5,922 nt of DNA from an uncultured Acidimicrobiia bacterium (GCA_937900165.1 CALCCX010000385.1:1-5922); one strand, 5' to 3'; shown: positions 1 through 5,434, counted from the first letter of the stretch. The notes: a model not told the origin generated them from the sequence alone. A program made the numbers and translations.

Positions 1-41
1 GGTGTGTTTTTTTTTTTTTTTTATGTTGTATTTTTTTTTTT
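1..41. other. Poly-T-rich sequencing noise outside the adapter
   Basis: This stretch is almost entirely T, with a few interruptions, and lies directly outside the outer (flow-cell) end of an Illumina adapter. A read that runs past the end of its adapter yields homopolymer-rich junk, and on this strand that appears as poly-T. It is not genomic and encodes nothing. The phenylalanine-rich peptide that can be read from it is an artefact. Confidence 0.95.
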
Positions 42-107
42 CAAGCAGAAGACGGCATACGAGATATATCAGTGTGACTGGAGTTCAGACGTGTGCTCTT
101 CCGATCT
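42..107 (-). other. Illumina TruSeq index adapter (library artefact)
   Basis: The 66 bases are, in order, the 24-base P7 flow-cell sequence beginning CAAGCAGAAGACGG (42-65), an 8-base index-containing segment ATATCAGT (66-73), and the 34-base index-read adapter ending GCTCTTCCGATCT (74-107). Read on the opposite strand, the index is ACTGAT followed by AT, which matches TruSeq index 25 from memory. The block is the exact reverse complement of 5747-5812. Genomic sequence starts at 108. Translations of this block (for example KQKTAYEIYQ) are familiar contaminants of protein databases. Confidence 0.99.
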
Positions 108-109
108 AA

Positions 110-886
110 AAGAACGCCGTCCGAAGGCTCTCCTTGACCGTCGGTTCGGATTGCACGCCAGAGCGGCTGGTCGGCATTCTCGAGCACGCCGATTTCCTGT
201 CAGGGGCCACCGACACCGGCTTCCTGGACCGCCATCCTCCGAGTGAGCTTTGCGCCTCGGACGACGACCGACAAGTGGTGATTGCTCATGCGGTGGCTGC
301 CGCGTTGGCCGGTCAGGCCAGAAACCGGGCCGACGCAACGGCGCTCACGACCCTGCCGAGCGGCTGGCGCAACAACGCCTCGCAACTAAATACGACCACC
401 TTCGACTCAGGGGAGACCGCCATCGAGGTGGGCTACCGGCTGAACGAGGACGTGGTCGAGCTATCGATCAACGGTAGCCCCGGCGATCCGGCGTTTCTGT
501 TCGAGGCCAAGGCCAATCTGGTCGACCTCGAATGGCGAGGGATCAGGCGCACGTACCTGGTAGCACATCACGATCATGCGGTGTACGTCGACTCGCCGCT
601 CGGATCCACCGCGCTCATCGAACGGCCGGTGCTCCCGGTTCCTGAGATCGATGTGGAACCAGGGTCGCTGCTAGCCCCGATGCCTGGCAAGGTGGTTCGG
701 GTGCTGGCCGGGGTCGGTGATGAAGTCTCCGCCGGCCAGCCGCTGGTAGTGATCGAAGCGATGAAGATGGAGCACTCCGTCGACGCGCCCGCAGATGGCC
801 GGGTCGCCGCGATGCCCGTCTCCGAAGGCGACCAGGTCGACACCGGCCAAACCCTCACGGTCTTAGAGGACAGCGCTACATCCTGA
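110..886 (+). CDS. Acyl-CoA carboxylase alpha subunit, C-terminal part with biotinyl domain (5'-truncated)
   Basis: This is the C-terminal portion of a biotin-dependent acyl-CoA carboxylase alpha chain (acetyl-, propionyl- or 3-methylcrotonyl-CoA type). In this family the alpha chain carboxylates biotin using ATP and bicarbonate, and a separate beta subunit transfers the CO2 to the acyl-CoA. Codons are open from 110, three bases inside the adapter boundary, so the N-terminal biotin carboxylase core is missing because the assembly ends, not through a natural start. Counting from the TTG at 134 as residue 1, the end of the biotin carboxylase C-terminal domain is visible at about 10-35 (ILEHADFLSG, then DTGFLDRH). 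A linking BT-like beta region covers about 85-165. A biotinyl/lipoyl domain covers about 175-246, with APMPGKV and the biotinylation motif EAMKMEH, whose acceptor lysine is codon 764-766. The protein ends at TGA 884-886. The TTG at 134 is internal and should not be taken as the start. Which acyl-CoA is used cannot be told from this part. Confidence 0.9.
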   Translation, partial: KNAVRRLSLTVGSDCTPERLVGILEHADFLSGATDTGFLDRHPPSELCASDDDRQVVIAHAVAAALAGQARNRADATALTTLPSGWRNNASQLNTTTFDSGETAIEVGYRLNEDVVELSINGSPGDPAFLFEAKANLVDLEWRGIRRTYLVAHHDHAVYVDSPLGSTALIERPVLPVPEIDVEPGSLLAPMPGKVVRVLAGVGDEVSAGQPLVVIEAMKMEHSVDAPADGRVAAMPVSEGDQVDTGQTLTVLEDSATS

Positions 887-904
887 GTCGGTTGGCCAAC
901 CGCA

Positions 905-933
905 TTCCCTTCGGTAGCACAGCGTGCTACACT
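905..933 (+). promoter_or_regulatory. Predicted promoter of the toxin-antitoxin operon, probably leaderless
   Basis: A TACACT hexamer at 928-933 fits the TANNNT -10 consensus and lies six bases before the antitoxin ATG at 940. That spacing would place the transcription start on or next to the A of the start codon, giving a leaderless mRNA as is common in actinobacteria. No Shine-Dalgarno sequence precedes the ATG, which agrees. A weak -35 candidate, TTCCCT at 905-910, lies exactly 17 bases upstream of the -10. The hexamers are visible; their use is inferred. Confidence 0.6.
914..930. promoter_or_regulatory. Palindromic operator of the toxin-antitoxin operon
   Basis: This is a perfect inverted repeat, GTAGCAC at 914-920 and GTGCTAC at 924-930, separated by AGC. 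The right arm overlaps the first three bases of the -10 hexamer and ends nine bases before the antitoxin start. Phd/YefM and VapB-type antitoxins usually bind such short palindromes over their own promoter, alone or with the toxin, to repress transcription. Position and symmetry make this the likely autoregulatory operator. A second, smaller palindrome, GTTGGCCAAC at 891-900, lies just upstream and may be chance. Confidence 0.65.
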
Positions 934-939
934 GCCGTT

Positions 940-1194
940 ATGAGCAGAGAGATCACGCAGCGAGAACTGCGAAACGACAGCGGCAAGATAATGCGCGCGC
1001 TCGACGAAGGTGAAACCTTCACGGTTACACGAAACGGTGTGCCCGTCGGAGAGCTCACTCCCTTGCGTCGGCACCGATACCTCCCTGCGGAGACCGCCGT
1101 GGAACTCTTCCGCACCGCCCCCAAGATCGACTACGACTCCCTACGAGCCGATCTCGACGCAGCTGCCAGCCAAGATCCCGCGCCTCGTGGCTGA
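940..1194 (+). CDS. Phd/YefM-family antitoxin
   Basis: This 84-residue protein has the Phd/YefM antitoxin fold signature. An N-terminal segment of the form MSREITQREL, then RNDSGKIMRALDEGE, makes the first strand and helices, followed by the strand pair TFTVTRNGVPVGELTP (residues about 26-41). This N-terminal half normally dimerises and binds the operator. The rest (about 45-84), containing AVELFR and YDSLRADLDA, is the variable tail that wraps and blocks the toxin active site. I chose the ATG at 940 because the family signature begins exactly there. An in-frame TTG at 892 would add 16 non-homologous residues, spanning the operator. The stop overlaps the toxin start by eight bases, so the two are translationally coupled. 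It presumably neutralises the PIN toxin and represses the operon. Confidence 0.88.
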   Translation: MSREITQRELRNDSGKIMRALDEGETFTVTRNGVPVGELTPLRRHRYLPAETAVELFRTAPKIDYDSLRADLDAAASQDPAPRG

Positions 1195-1600
1195 TCCGAA
1201 CCGGCCGGAGCGTGGATTGCTCGACACCTCAGTGATCGTCGACCTAGAACATATCGAACCCCGGGACTTGCCCCATCGGATAGCGATTAGCGCAATCACT
1301 CTCGCAGAGTTGGCCGCTGGGCCGCACGCCGCCACGAACGCCGAGGAGCGAAGCCGACGCCAAGACCGGCTCCAGCGAACCGAGGCAGCTTTCGATCCGC
1401 TCCCGTTCAACGCTGACACAGCCCGCGCCTACGGAAGAATCTTCTCCGCAGTCACCAGCGCCGGTCGCAAACCCAGAGGAGCTCGCGCCGTGGATCTGCT
1501 CATCGCAGCTAGCGCCCTAGCAGCCGGCCTGCCCCTCTATACCCGCAACCCGAGCGACTTCGCCACCCTCGAAGGCCTCGTCGAGATCCATGCGATCTGA
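1187..1600 (+). CDS. vapC: VapC-type PIN-domain ribonuclease toxin
   Basis: This 137-residue PIN-domain protein is the toxin of the pair. VapC toxins are Mg2+-dependent endoribonucleases that stop translation by cutting tRNA or rRNA when the antitoxin is lost. The acidic residues of the active site are all present: D13 in LLDTSVIVDL, E41 in ISAITLAELAAG, D103 in AVDLLIAASA, and D124 in TRNPSDF. The enzyme is therefore probably active. The start is a GTG at 1187-1189 inside the end of the antitoxin gene, giving an eight-base overlap. Upstream codons in this frame belong to the antitoxin gene read in another phase, and the PIN fold begins nine residues after this GTG. The length is normal for the family. 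The RNA target cannot be predicted. Pairing of a Phd-type antitoxin with a PIN toxin is well known in high-GC bacteria. Confidence 0.9.
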   Translation: MADPNRPERGLLDTSVIVDLEHIEPRDLPHRIAISAITLAELAAGPHAATNAEERSRRQDRLQRTEAAFDPLPFNADTARAYGRIFSAVTSAGRKPRGARAVDLLIAASALAAGLPLYTRNPSDFATLEGLVEIHAI

Positions 1601-1643
1601 CCGAGGGCCCAGGGTTCCCAGCAATGCACGGCCCGATGTCGGG

Positions 1644-2087
1644 CTACTCGGTGGGAGGCCTGTCGGCGGCTTCCCGCAGGTCAGAGGCGAACGCCCAACG
1701 CCACAGTCCAAAAGTCACCACAACGAAAGTCACCATGACTGCGTAGTCCACGGGCAGGTTGAGATCAAGACCGTCTCGGAACCGGGGTATCGAACCAAAC
1801 ACTCCGCGGGCGACGGCGAATAACCCGACCATCATGAGGGCGAACTTGGCATAGGCGCCCCGGGACAATCTCGGCCTGGCGGTGTCGGCGGCTTCCCGCA
1901 GGCCCGAAGTGAAGCCCCACCGCCATATCGCGATCGACGCAGCAACGAGAACCATCAATACCAAGAAGTCCAACGGCAGGTCGAGGTCGAGACGGCCCCG
2001 AAACCTCGGTATCGTGCGGAGAATTCCACTGGCGGTGGCCAGCAGTCCAAACACCACTACGGCGCCTTTGGCATGAGCACGTCGCAT
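1644..2087 (-). CDS. Uncharacterised four-helix membrane protein with two tandem repeats
   Basis: I do not recognise the family. Read from the ATG at 2087-2085, the protein has 147 residues and four hydrophobic segments at about 8-24, 38-57, 82-98 and 113-131. It consists of two gap-free copies of one unit offset by 74 residues. Residues 6-68 and 80-142 are identical at 32 of 63 positions by hand alignment. Shared landmarks are an AK near the start, IPRFR plus LDL.LP in the loop between the two helices, WRW at the end of the second helix, and LREAAD afterwards. Charged flanks suggest both termini and the central linker are cytoplasmic, with the two IPRFR loops on the other side. GAGG ends two bases before the ATG, which is close for a ribosome site. 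The frame stays open upstream into xylB, but those codons look non-coding and would overlap it. The gene is divergent from xylB, with 47 bp between start codons. Function is unknown. Confidence 0.72.
   Translation of the reverse strand: MRRAHAKGAVVVFGLLATASGILRTIPRFRGRLDLDLPLDFLVLMVLVAASIAIWRWGFTSGLREAADTARPRLSRGAYAKFALMMVGLFAVARGVFGSIPRFRDGLDLNLPVDYAVMVTFVVVTFGLWRWAFASDLREAADRPPTE
1661..1902. repeat. Direct DNA repeat from the internal gene duplication (20-bp exact core)
   Basis: Twenty bases at 1661-1680 recur exactly at 1883-1902, an offset of 222 bp or 74 codons. They encode the LREAADR/T end of each protein repeat on the minus strand. Similarity continues more weakly on either side, for example around 1758-1806 against 1980-2028, where the IPRFR loop is encoded. 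The repeat reflects duplication inside the membrane-protein gene, not a mobile element. Confidence 0.85.
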
Positions 2088-2134
2088 GTCCTCAACGCTA
2101 TCAAAGAACCGAGCGGGAAGGTAGGGAAACAAAA
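2088..2134. promoter_or_regulatory. Short divergent intergenic region between the membrane-protein gene and xylB
   Basis: Only 47 bp separate the two start codons, so at least one promoter must extend into the opposite gene if both are transcribed from here. On the plus strand, GGGAAGG at 2115-2121 and AGGG at 2123-2126 can serve as ribosome site for xylB, eight bases before its ATG at 2135. A TATCAA at 2099-2104 is a possible -10, but no good -35 lies 16-18 bp upstream of it. No clear operator palindrome was seen. Confidence 0.4.
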
Positions 2135-3637
2135 ATGACCTACTTGTTGGGTGTCGATGTCGGTACCACTGCCACCAAGGCGGTCGTCGTCGATGAGCCT
2201 GGGACGGTGCTGGCGGTCGGCTCGTCCGCATACGGGTTCGACACTCCCCGCCCGCTGTGGGCCGAGCAGGATCCTGACCTGTGGTGGACGGCGACCCAGG
2301 AGGCCATCCGTTCGGCTATCAAGCAAGCCGGGTCCGACGGCTCCCAGATCGCCTCGATCGGGCTGACCGGGCAGATGCATGGCCTGGTATTGCTCGACGC
2401 AGCGCGCCGACCCCTCCGCCCAGCCTTGTTGTGGAACGATCAGCGCACCGAGGAACAGTGCGACTTCATGCGGGCGACCGTGGGCAGGGAGCGGCTGATC
2501 GAGATCACCGGAAACGATGCTCTGACCGGATTCAGCGCGCCGAAGATGCTCTGGGTCCGCCGGCACGAACCCGAGATCTACGCCAGAGCCCGCCACGCGC
2601 TGCTGCCAAAGGACTATCTGCGACTCCAATTGACCGGAGAGCTCGCCACCGACAAGGCAGGCGCCTCAGGCACTCAGCTGTTCGAACTGGCAGACCGCGA
2701 TTGGTCGCCCGAACTTCTCTCCGCCCTCGACATCGACCCCGCCCTCCTGCCTCCCACCCACGAAGGCACTGAGATCACCGGCGCCGTCACCGAGGCGGCT
2801 GCCAAGGCGACCGGGCTGGCCGTCGGAACACCGGTGGTCGCTGGGGGTGGCGATCAAGCGGCCAACGCGGTCGGAATCGGGGTGGTCGATCCCAGTTCGA
2901 TGGCGCTGTCGCTTGGGACCTCAGGGGTGGTGTTCGCCGCCACCGACCAACCGGACCATGATCCACGAGGCCGGGTCCACGCCTTCTGCCATGCAGTGCC
3001 TGACCGCTGGCACATGATGGGGGTGATGCTCTCTGCGGCCGGCAGCCTGAGATGGTTCAGAGACACCTTGGCGCCAGGGGTTTCGTTCGCTGAGCTGAGC
3101 GCCGAAGCCGAACAGGCTCCACCGGGTTGCGACGGACTGATCTTCCTCCCCTACCTCAGCGGCGAACGCACCCCGCATCCAGACCCCAACGCCCGCGGCG
3201 GGTTCATCGGCCTAACCGTCCGCCACACCCGCGCCCATCTGGTGCGGGCGATCATGGAGGGGGTCGCCTTCGGTCTCAAGGACGGACTGGACCTGATGCG
3301 GACTGCCGGGCTTGCAGAAGTGGGCGAGATCCGGGCCTCGGGTGGAGGCACCGCCAGTCCGCTGTGGCGCCAGATCCTGGCCGACATCCTGGAGACCGAC
3401 ATCGTCACGGTCAACACGACCGAGGGGGCCGCCTACGGAGCAGCCATGCTCGCCTCGGTTGCGGCGGAGGTCAATGACACAGTGTCAGAGGCGGCCGGCC
3501 GGTGGGTGCATGTGACGCGCACAAGCCGACCATCGACAGCCGACTACTCGGCCCATCACCGACTATTCGCCGAGCAGTACACGATTCTCAAGCCAACCTT
3601 CGACACCCAGACCAAACTCGCGTCCGCCGAGAGCTAA
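2135..3637 (+). CDS. xylB: Xylulokinase
   Basis: This 500-residue FGGY-family sugar kinase phosphorylates D-xylulose with ATP to D-xylulose 5-phosphate, the second step of the isomerase route of xylose use, in the cytoplasm. The N-terminal FGGY domain (about 3-247) opens with the phosphate-binding loop LLGVDVGTTATKAVVVD, where D8 is the conserved acidic residue. It carries the xylulokinase-specific TGQMHG at 78-83 and WNDQR at 100-104. The catalytic base is D240 in GGGDQAANAVG. The C-terminal domain (about 255-445) has LSLGTSG at 258-264, YLSGERTPH at 340-348, GGFIGL at 355-360 and the nucleotide-site motif ASGGGTASPLWRQI at 401-414. The length is slightly above the roughly 485 residues of the E. 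coli enzyme. The start is the ATG at 2135 with a purine-rich ribosome site. It ends ten bases before xylA, so the two form an operon. TGQMHG and the xylA neighbour argue against glycerol or ribulose kinase. Confidence 0.96.
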   Translation: MTYLLGVDVGTTATKAVVVDEPGTVLAVGSSAYGFDTPRPLWAEQDPDLWWTATQEAIRSAIKQAGSDGSQIASIGLTGQMHGLVLLDAARRPLRPALLWNDQRTEEQCDFMRATVGRERLIEITGNDALTGFSAPKMLWVRRHEPEIYARARHALLPKDYLRLQLTGELATDKAGASGTQLFELADRDWSPELLSALDIDPALLPPTHEGTEITGAVTEAAAKATGLAVGTPVVAGGGDQAANAVGIGVVDPSSMALSLGTSGVVFAATDQPDHDPRGRVHAFCHAVPDRWHMMGVMLSAAGSLRWFRDTLAPGVSFAELSAEAEQAPPGCDGLIFLPYLSGERTPHPDPNARGGFIGLTVRHTRAHLVRAIMEGVAFGLKDGLDLMRTAGLAEVGEIRASGGGTASPLWRQILADILETDIVTVNTTEGAAYGAAMLASVAAEVNDTVSEAAGRWVHVTRTSRPSTADYSAHHRLFAEQYTILKPTFDTQTKLASAES

Positions 3638-3641
3638 GGAG
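3636..3641 (+). promoter_or_regulatory. xylA ribosome binding site
   Basis: AAGGAG, a strong Shine-Dalgarno sequence, overlaps the last two bases of the xylB stop codon (TAA, 3635-3637) and lies six bases before the xylA ATG at 3648. It fixes that start and suggests re-initiation by ribosomes finishing xylB. Confidence 0.85.
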
Positions 3642-3647
3642 CAAACG

Positions 3648-4922
3648 ATGGCCGACTTTTTCGCTGATGTGCCAGAGCCGATCCGATTCGAAGGGCTCGA
3701 GTCGGACAACCCCCTCGCCTACAAGGTGTACGATCCAGACCGCCTCGTCGGCGGTGTCCGGATGGAAGATCACCTGCGCATCGCGGTTTGTTACTGGCAC
3801 TCGTTCGCCTGGCCGGGCAGCGACGTGTTCGGCGAAGGCACGTTCGACCGTCCGTGGCTGGCCGATCCCCACTCGCTCGACGCAGCGCGAATGAAGATGG
3901 ACGCGGCATTCGAGTTCTTCACCAAGCTCGGAACGCCGTTCTTCTGTTTCCACGACCGCGACATCGCCCCGGACGGCGACACCTTCAGCGAATCAGCCGC
4001 CAACCTGGCGGCCATGGTCGAGTATGCAGACGAGAAGATGGAAGCCACCGGCGTCAGGCTGTTGTGGGGCACAGCCAATCTGTTCAGCCATCCTCGCTAC
4101 GCAGCGGGGGCGGCCACCAACCCCGACCCTGAGGTGCTCGCATACGCGGCGGCCCAGGTGAAGCACATGCTCGAGGCGACTCAGCGGTTCGGAGGCGCCA
4201 ACTACCTGCTGTGGGGCGGCCGGGAGGGCTACGAGACGATGCTCAACACCGACCTTCGCCGCGAGGCCGATCAGCTCGGCCGCTTCCTCACCCTGGTCGC
4301 CGAGCACAAACACGCGATCGGGTTTGAGGGGACGCTGCTGATCGAACCCAAACCGCAGGAGCCGACCAAACACCAGTACGACTACGACTGCCAGTCGGTG
4401 CACGGCTTCTTGGATCGCTACGGGCTCGCCGAGGAGTACAAGGTCAACATCGAGGTGAACCACGCCACGCTGGCCGGCCACAGCTTCCACCACGAGGTGG
4501 CCTATGCCATGGCCAACGGGATCTTCGGGAGTGTCGACGCCAACCGGGGCGACTACCAGAATGGCTGGGACACCGACCAGTTCCCCACCGACCTCTACGA
4601 CACCACCTACGCCATGTACCTCATCCTCAAGGGCGGCGGCTTCACCACCGGCGGGCTGAACTTCGACGCCAAGCTTCGCCGCCAATCGATCGAGCCGGAC
4701 GATATCCTGCACGCGCATATCGGCGGCATCGATGTCTGCGCCCGCGCCCTGCTGATCGCGGCGCGCATGGTGGAGGAGCATCCTTCCCTCTTGGACCTGC
4801 GTATCCTGCAAACACTCTCGACCAGCGGCGCCGGACAAACGGTAGTCCTCAACACGACTGGCGGCTTGGCCTCTCTCAAGGTGCCATCCGCATCCCCTCC
4901 TGGCAAAGCGGATAGTGCTTGA
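3648..4922 (+). CDS. xylA: D-xylose isomerase with divergent C-terminus
   Basis: This 424-residue TIM-barrel isomerase converts D-xylose to D-xylulose and may act on D-glucose as a side reaction. It is of the long class (class II, like E. coli XylA). The active site is complete, with residues one position after the E. coli numbering. The catalytic histidine is H102 in FCFHDRDIAP. The divalent-metal ligands are E233 in LLIEPKPQEPTKHQYD, E269 and H272 in NIEVNHATLAGH, D297 in GSVDANRGD, D308 and D310 in GWDTDQFPTD, and D340 in LNFDAK. W189 is in LLWGGREGYE. HIGGIDVCARALL follows at 357-369. After about residue 383 the normal tail (RY..W...GQ.I..G...L..L and an LENL-like end) is hardly recognisable. 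Only GAGQ, at about 394-397, and LASL remain, and the protein is about 15 residues shorter than usual. No other frame restores the motif. The start is fixed by AAGGAG. It is the second gene of xylBA, an order opposite to E. coli. Confidence 0.95.
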   Translation: MADFFADVPEPIRFEGLESDNPLAYKVYDPDRLVGGVRMEDHLRIAVCYWHSFAWPGSDVFGEGTFDRPWLADPHSLDAARMKMDAAFEFFTKLGTPFFCFHDRDIAPDGDTFSESAANLAAMVEYADEKMEATGVRLLWGTANLFSHPRYAAGAATNPDPEVLAYAAAQVKHMLEATQRFGGANYLLWGGREGYETMLNTDLRREADQLGRFLTLVAEHKHAIGFEGTLLIEPKPQEPTKHQYDYDCQSVHGFLDRYGLAEEYKVNIEVNHATLAGHSFHHEVAYAMANGIFGSVDANRGDYQNGWDTDQFPTDLYDTTYAMYLILKGGGFTTGGLNFDAKLRRQSIEPDDILHAHIGGIDVCARALLIAARMVEEHPSLLDLRILQTLSTSGAGQTVVLNTTGGLASLKVPSASPPGKADSA

Positions 4923-4948
4923 TTTGCAGAGGCAGAGGCGGTGCATGA

Positions 4949-4990
4949 ATGGCTAGGGTTCTAGTCACCGGCGGCGGGGGCTTTCTGGGG
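4949..4990 (+). CDS. NAD-dependent epimerase/dehydratase, first 14 codons only (broken at chimeric join)
   Basis: From the ATG at 4949 the frame reads MARVLVTGGGGFLG, the first beta strand and GxxGxxG dinucleotide-binding loop of an extended short-chain dehydrogenase (NAD-dependent epimerase/dehydratase family). After codon 14 the family pattern vanishes. The frame continues with an arginine- and proline-rich run unlike a Rossmann helix and stops at TGA 5060-5062. A real member would have about 300 residues. The start lies 26 bp after the xylA stop, so in the true genome an epimerase gene probably follows xylA. The break coincides with a GC-rich inverted repeat at 4987-5018 and is best explained by an assembly misjoin, with a frameshift less likely. 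Its substrate cannot be inferred. Confidence 0.65.
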
Positions 4991-5018
4991 CGGCCCTCCG
5001 GTTTGACACGGCCGCCCC
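4987..5018. repeat. GC-rich inverted repeat at the probable misjoin
   Basis: GGGGCGGCC at 4987-4995 and GGCCGCCCC at 5010-5018 are perfect 9-bp inverted arms around a 14-base loop. No T-run follows, so it is a poor intrinsic terminator. It sits exactly where the epimerase reading breaks off. Together with the CCGCCCC-rich stretch to about 5040, it is a plausible site for mis-assembly or a library chimera. The region 4991-5104 contains no gene I can recognise. Confidence 0.55.
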
Positions 5019-5104
5019 GCCCCGGCTGCCCCGCGCCGCCCGTGGACGCTCGCCATGTTTGATCGAGGCGGGCCGGGCCTGGACCTTCAGCGTGGACTTC
5101 CGGC

Positions 5105-5320
5105 TTGGAGATCGGAATCAAAATTACAGTCAACGGCGAGCCCCGCACAACGGAAGGCGAGGCCACCCTGCTCGACTTCCTGAAGGGGCTGGGTTTGCCC
5201 AGCCTGGAGCGCGGCATCGCAGTCTGTGTGAACGGGGAAATCGTGCGGAAGACGGAATGGGAGGCTCGGGTCCTGCGGCCGGACGACGAGCTTGAAATCG
5301 TAAACGCCGCCCAGGGCGGC
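5105..5320 (+). CDS. thiS: ThiS sulfur carrier protein, reading through into ThiG
   Basis: ThiS is a small ubiquitin-like protein. Its C-terminal glycine is adenylated by ThiF, converted to a thiocarboxylate, and donates sulfur to ThiG for the thiazole ring of thiamine. The core reads IKITVNGEPR, then TLLDFLKGLGL, AVCVNGEIV, WEARVLRPDDELEIV, and ends NAAQGG with the essential Gly-Gly at 5315-5320. The expected stop is absent: the next codon is CGA (5321-5323) where TGA would be natural, so the frame continues through RGENT into ThiG. The start is uncertain. TTG 5105 is the only standard start codon after the in-frame stop at 5060. The family usually begins MKITVNGE, and here that position reads ATC (5117-5119), six bases after GGAG (5107-5110), which resembles a ribosome site. 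Read from there, the carrier has 68 residues, a normal length. Two one-base departures, at start and stop, suggest sequence error. Natural ThiS-ThiG fusions do exist. Confidence 0.85.
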
Positions 5321-5335
5321 CGAGGAGAGAACACC

Positions 5336-5434
5336 ATGGAAGATCTACTGCAGGTTGGCAGCGAAACTTTTTCATCCCGGCTGATACTGGGTACCGCCCG
5401 CTATCCCAACAATGGAGTGCTGCTCGAGGCGCTC
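5336..5434 (+). CDS. thiG: ThiG thiazole synthase, first 33 codons only (truncated at chimeric join)
   Basis: ThiG makes the thiazole phosphate of thiamine from deoxyxylulose phosphate, dehydroglycine and ThiS thiocarboxylate. The ATG at 5336 is preceded by GAGGAGAG (5322-5329) at a six-base spacing, which suggests that ThiG has its own start even though the ThiS frame is open across it. The reading MEDLLQVGSETFSS, then RLILGTARYPNNGVLLEAL, matches the ThiG N-terminus (F.SRL..GT..YP). The next conserved segment (SGAEIVTVA.RR) should follow at once but is absent. From about 5435 the sequence is antisense to an esterase. About 220 residues are missing. The cut lies 312 bp before the adapter, consistent with a short-insert read pair wrongly joined here. 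Confidence 0.82.

Noticed and set aside
4..246. Plus-strand 80-codon reading frame rich in phenylalanine and containing KQKTAYEIYQ
   Set aside because: It is a translation of poly-T noise and adapter followed by an out-of-frame part of the carboxylase gene.
891..900. Perfect palindrome GTTGGCCAAC as an additional operator
   Set aside because: Ten-base palindromes are common in GC-rich DNA. There is no second copy and its spacing to the main operator is not informative.
892..939. TTG at 892 as the antitoxin start
   Set aside because: It would place 16 non-homologous residues over the promoter and operator. The family signature starts at the ATG at 940.
574..1074. Minus-strand frame of 166 codons
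   Set aside because: It lies antisense to the biotinyl domain and antitoxin genes, has serine/threonine-rich shadow composition, and matches no family I recognise.
2057..2629. Minus-strand frame of 190 codons opposite xylB
   Set aside because: It is antisense to a clear xylulokinase and overlaps the divergent membrane-protein start. No family features are seen.
3993..4946. Minus-strand frame of 317 codons opposite xylA
   Set aside because: It is a long shadow frame caused by GC-biased codon positions of xylA, a gene with an intact active site. The translation has no recognisable domain.
4991..5104. TPP riboswitch upstream of thiS
   Set aside because: No THI-box conserved segments such as CTGAGA or the ACCTGATC-like core were found. 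The only structure is the 9-bp GC hairpin, and the region is probably chimeric.
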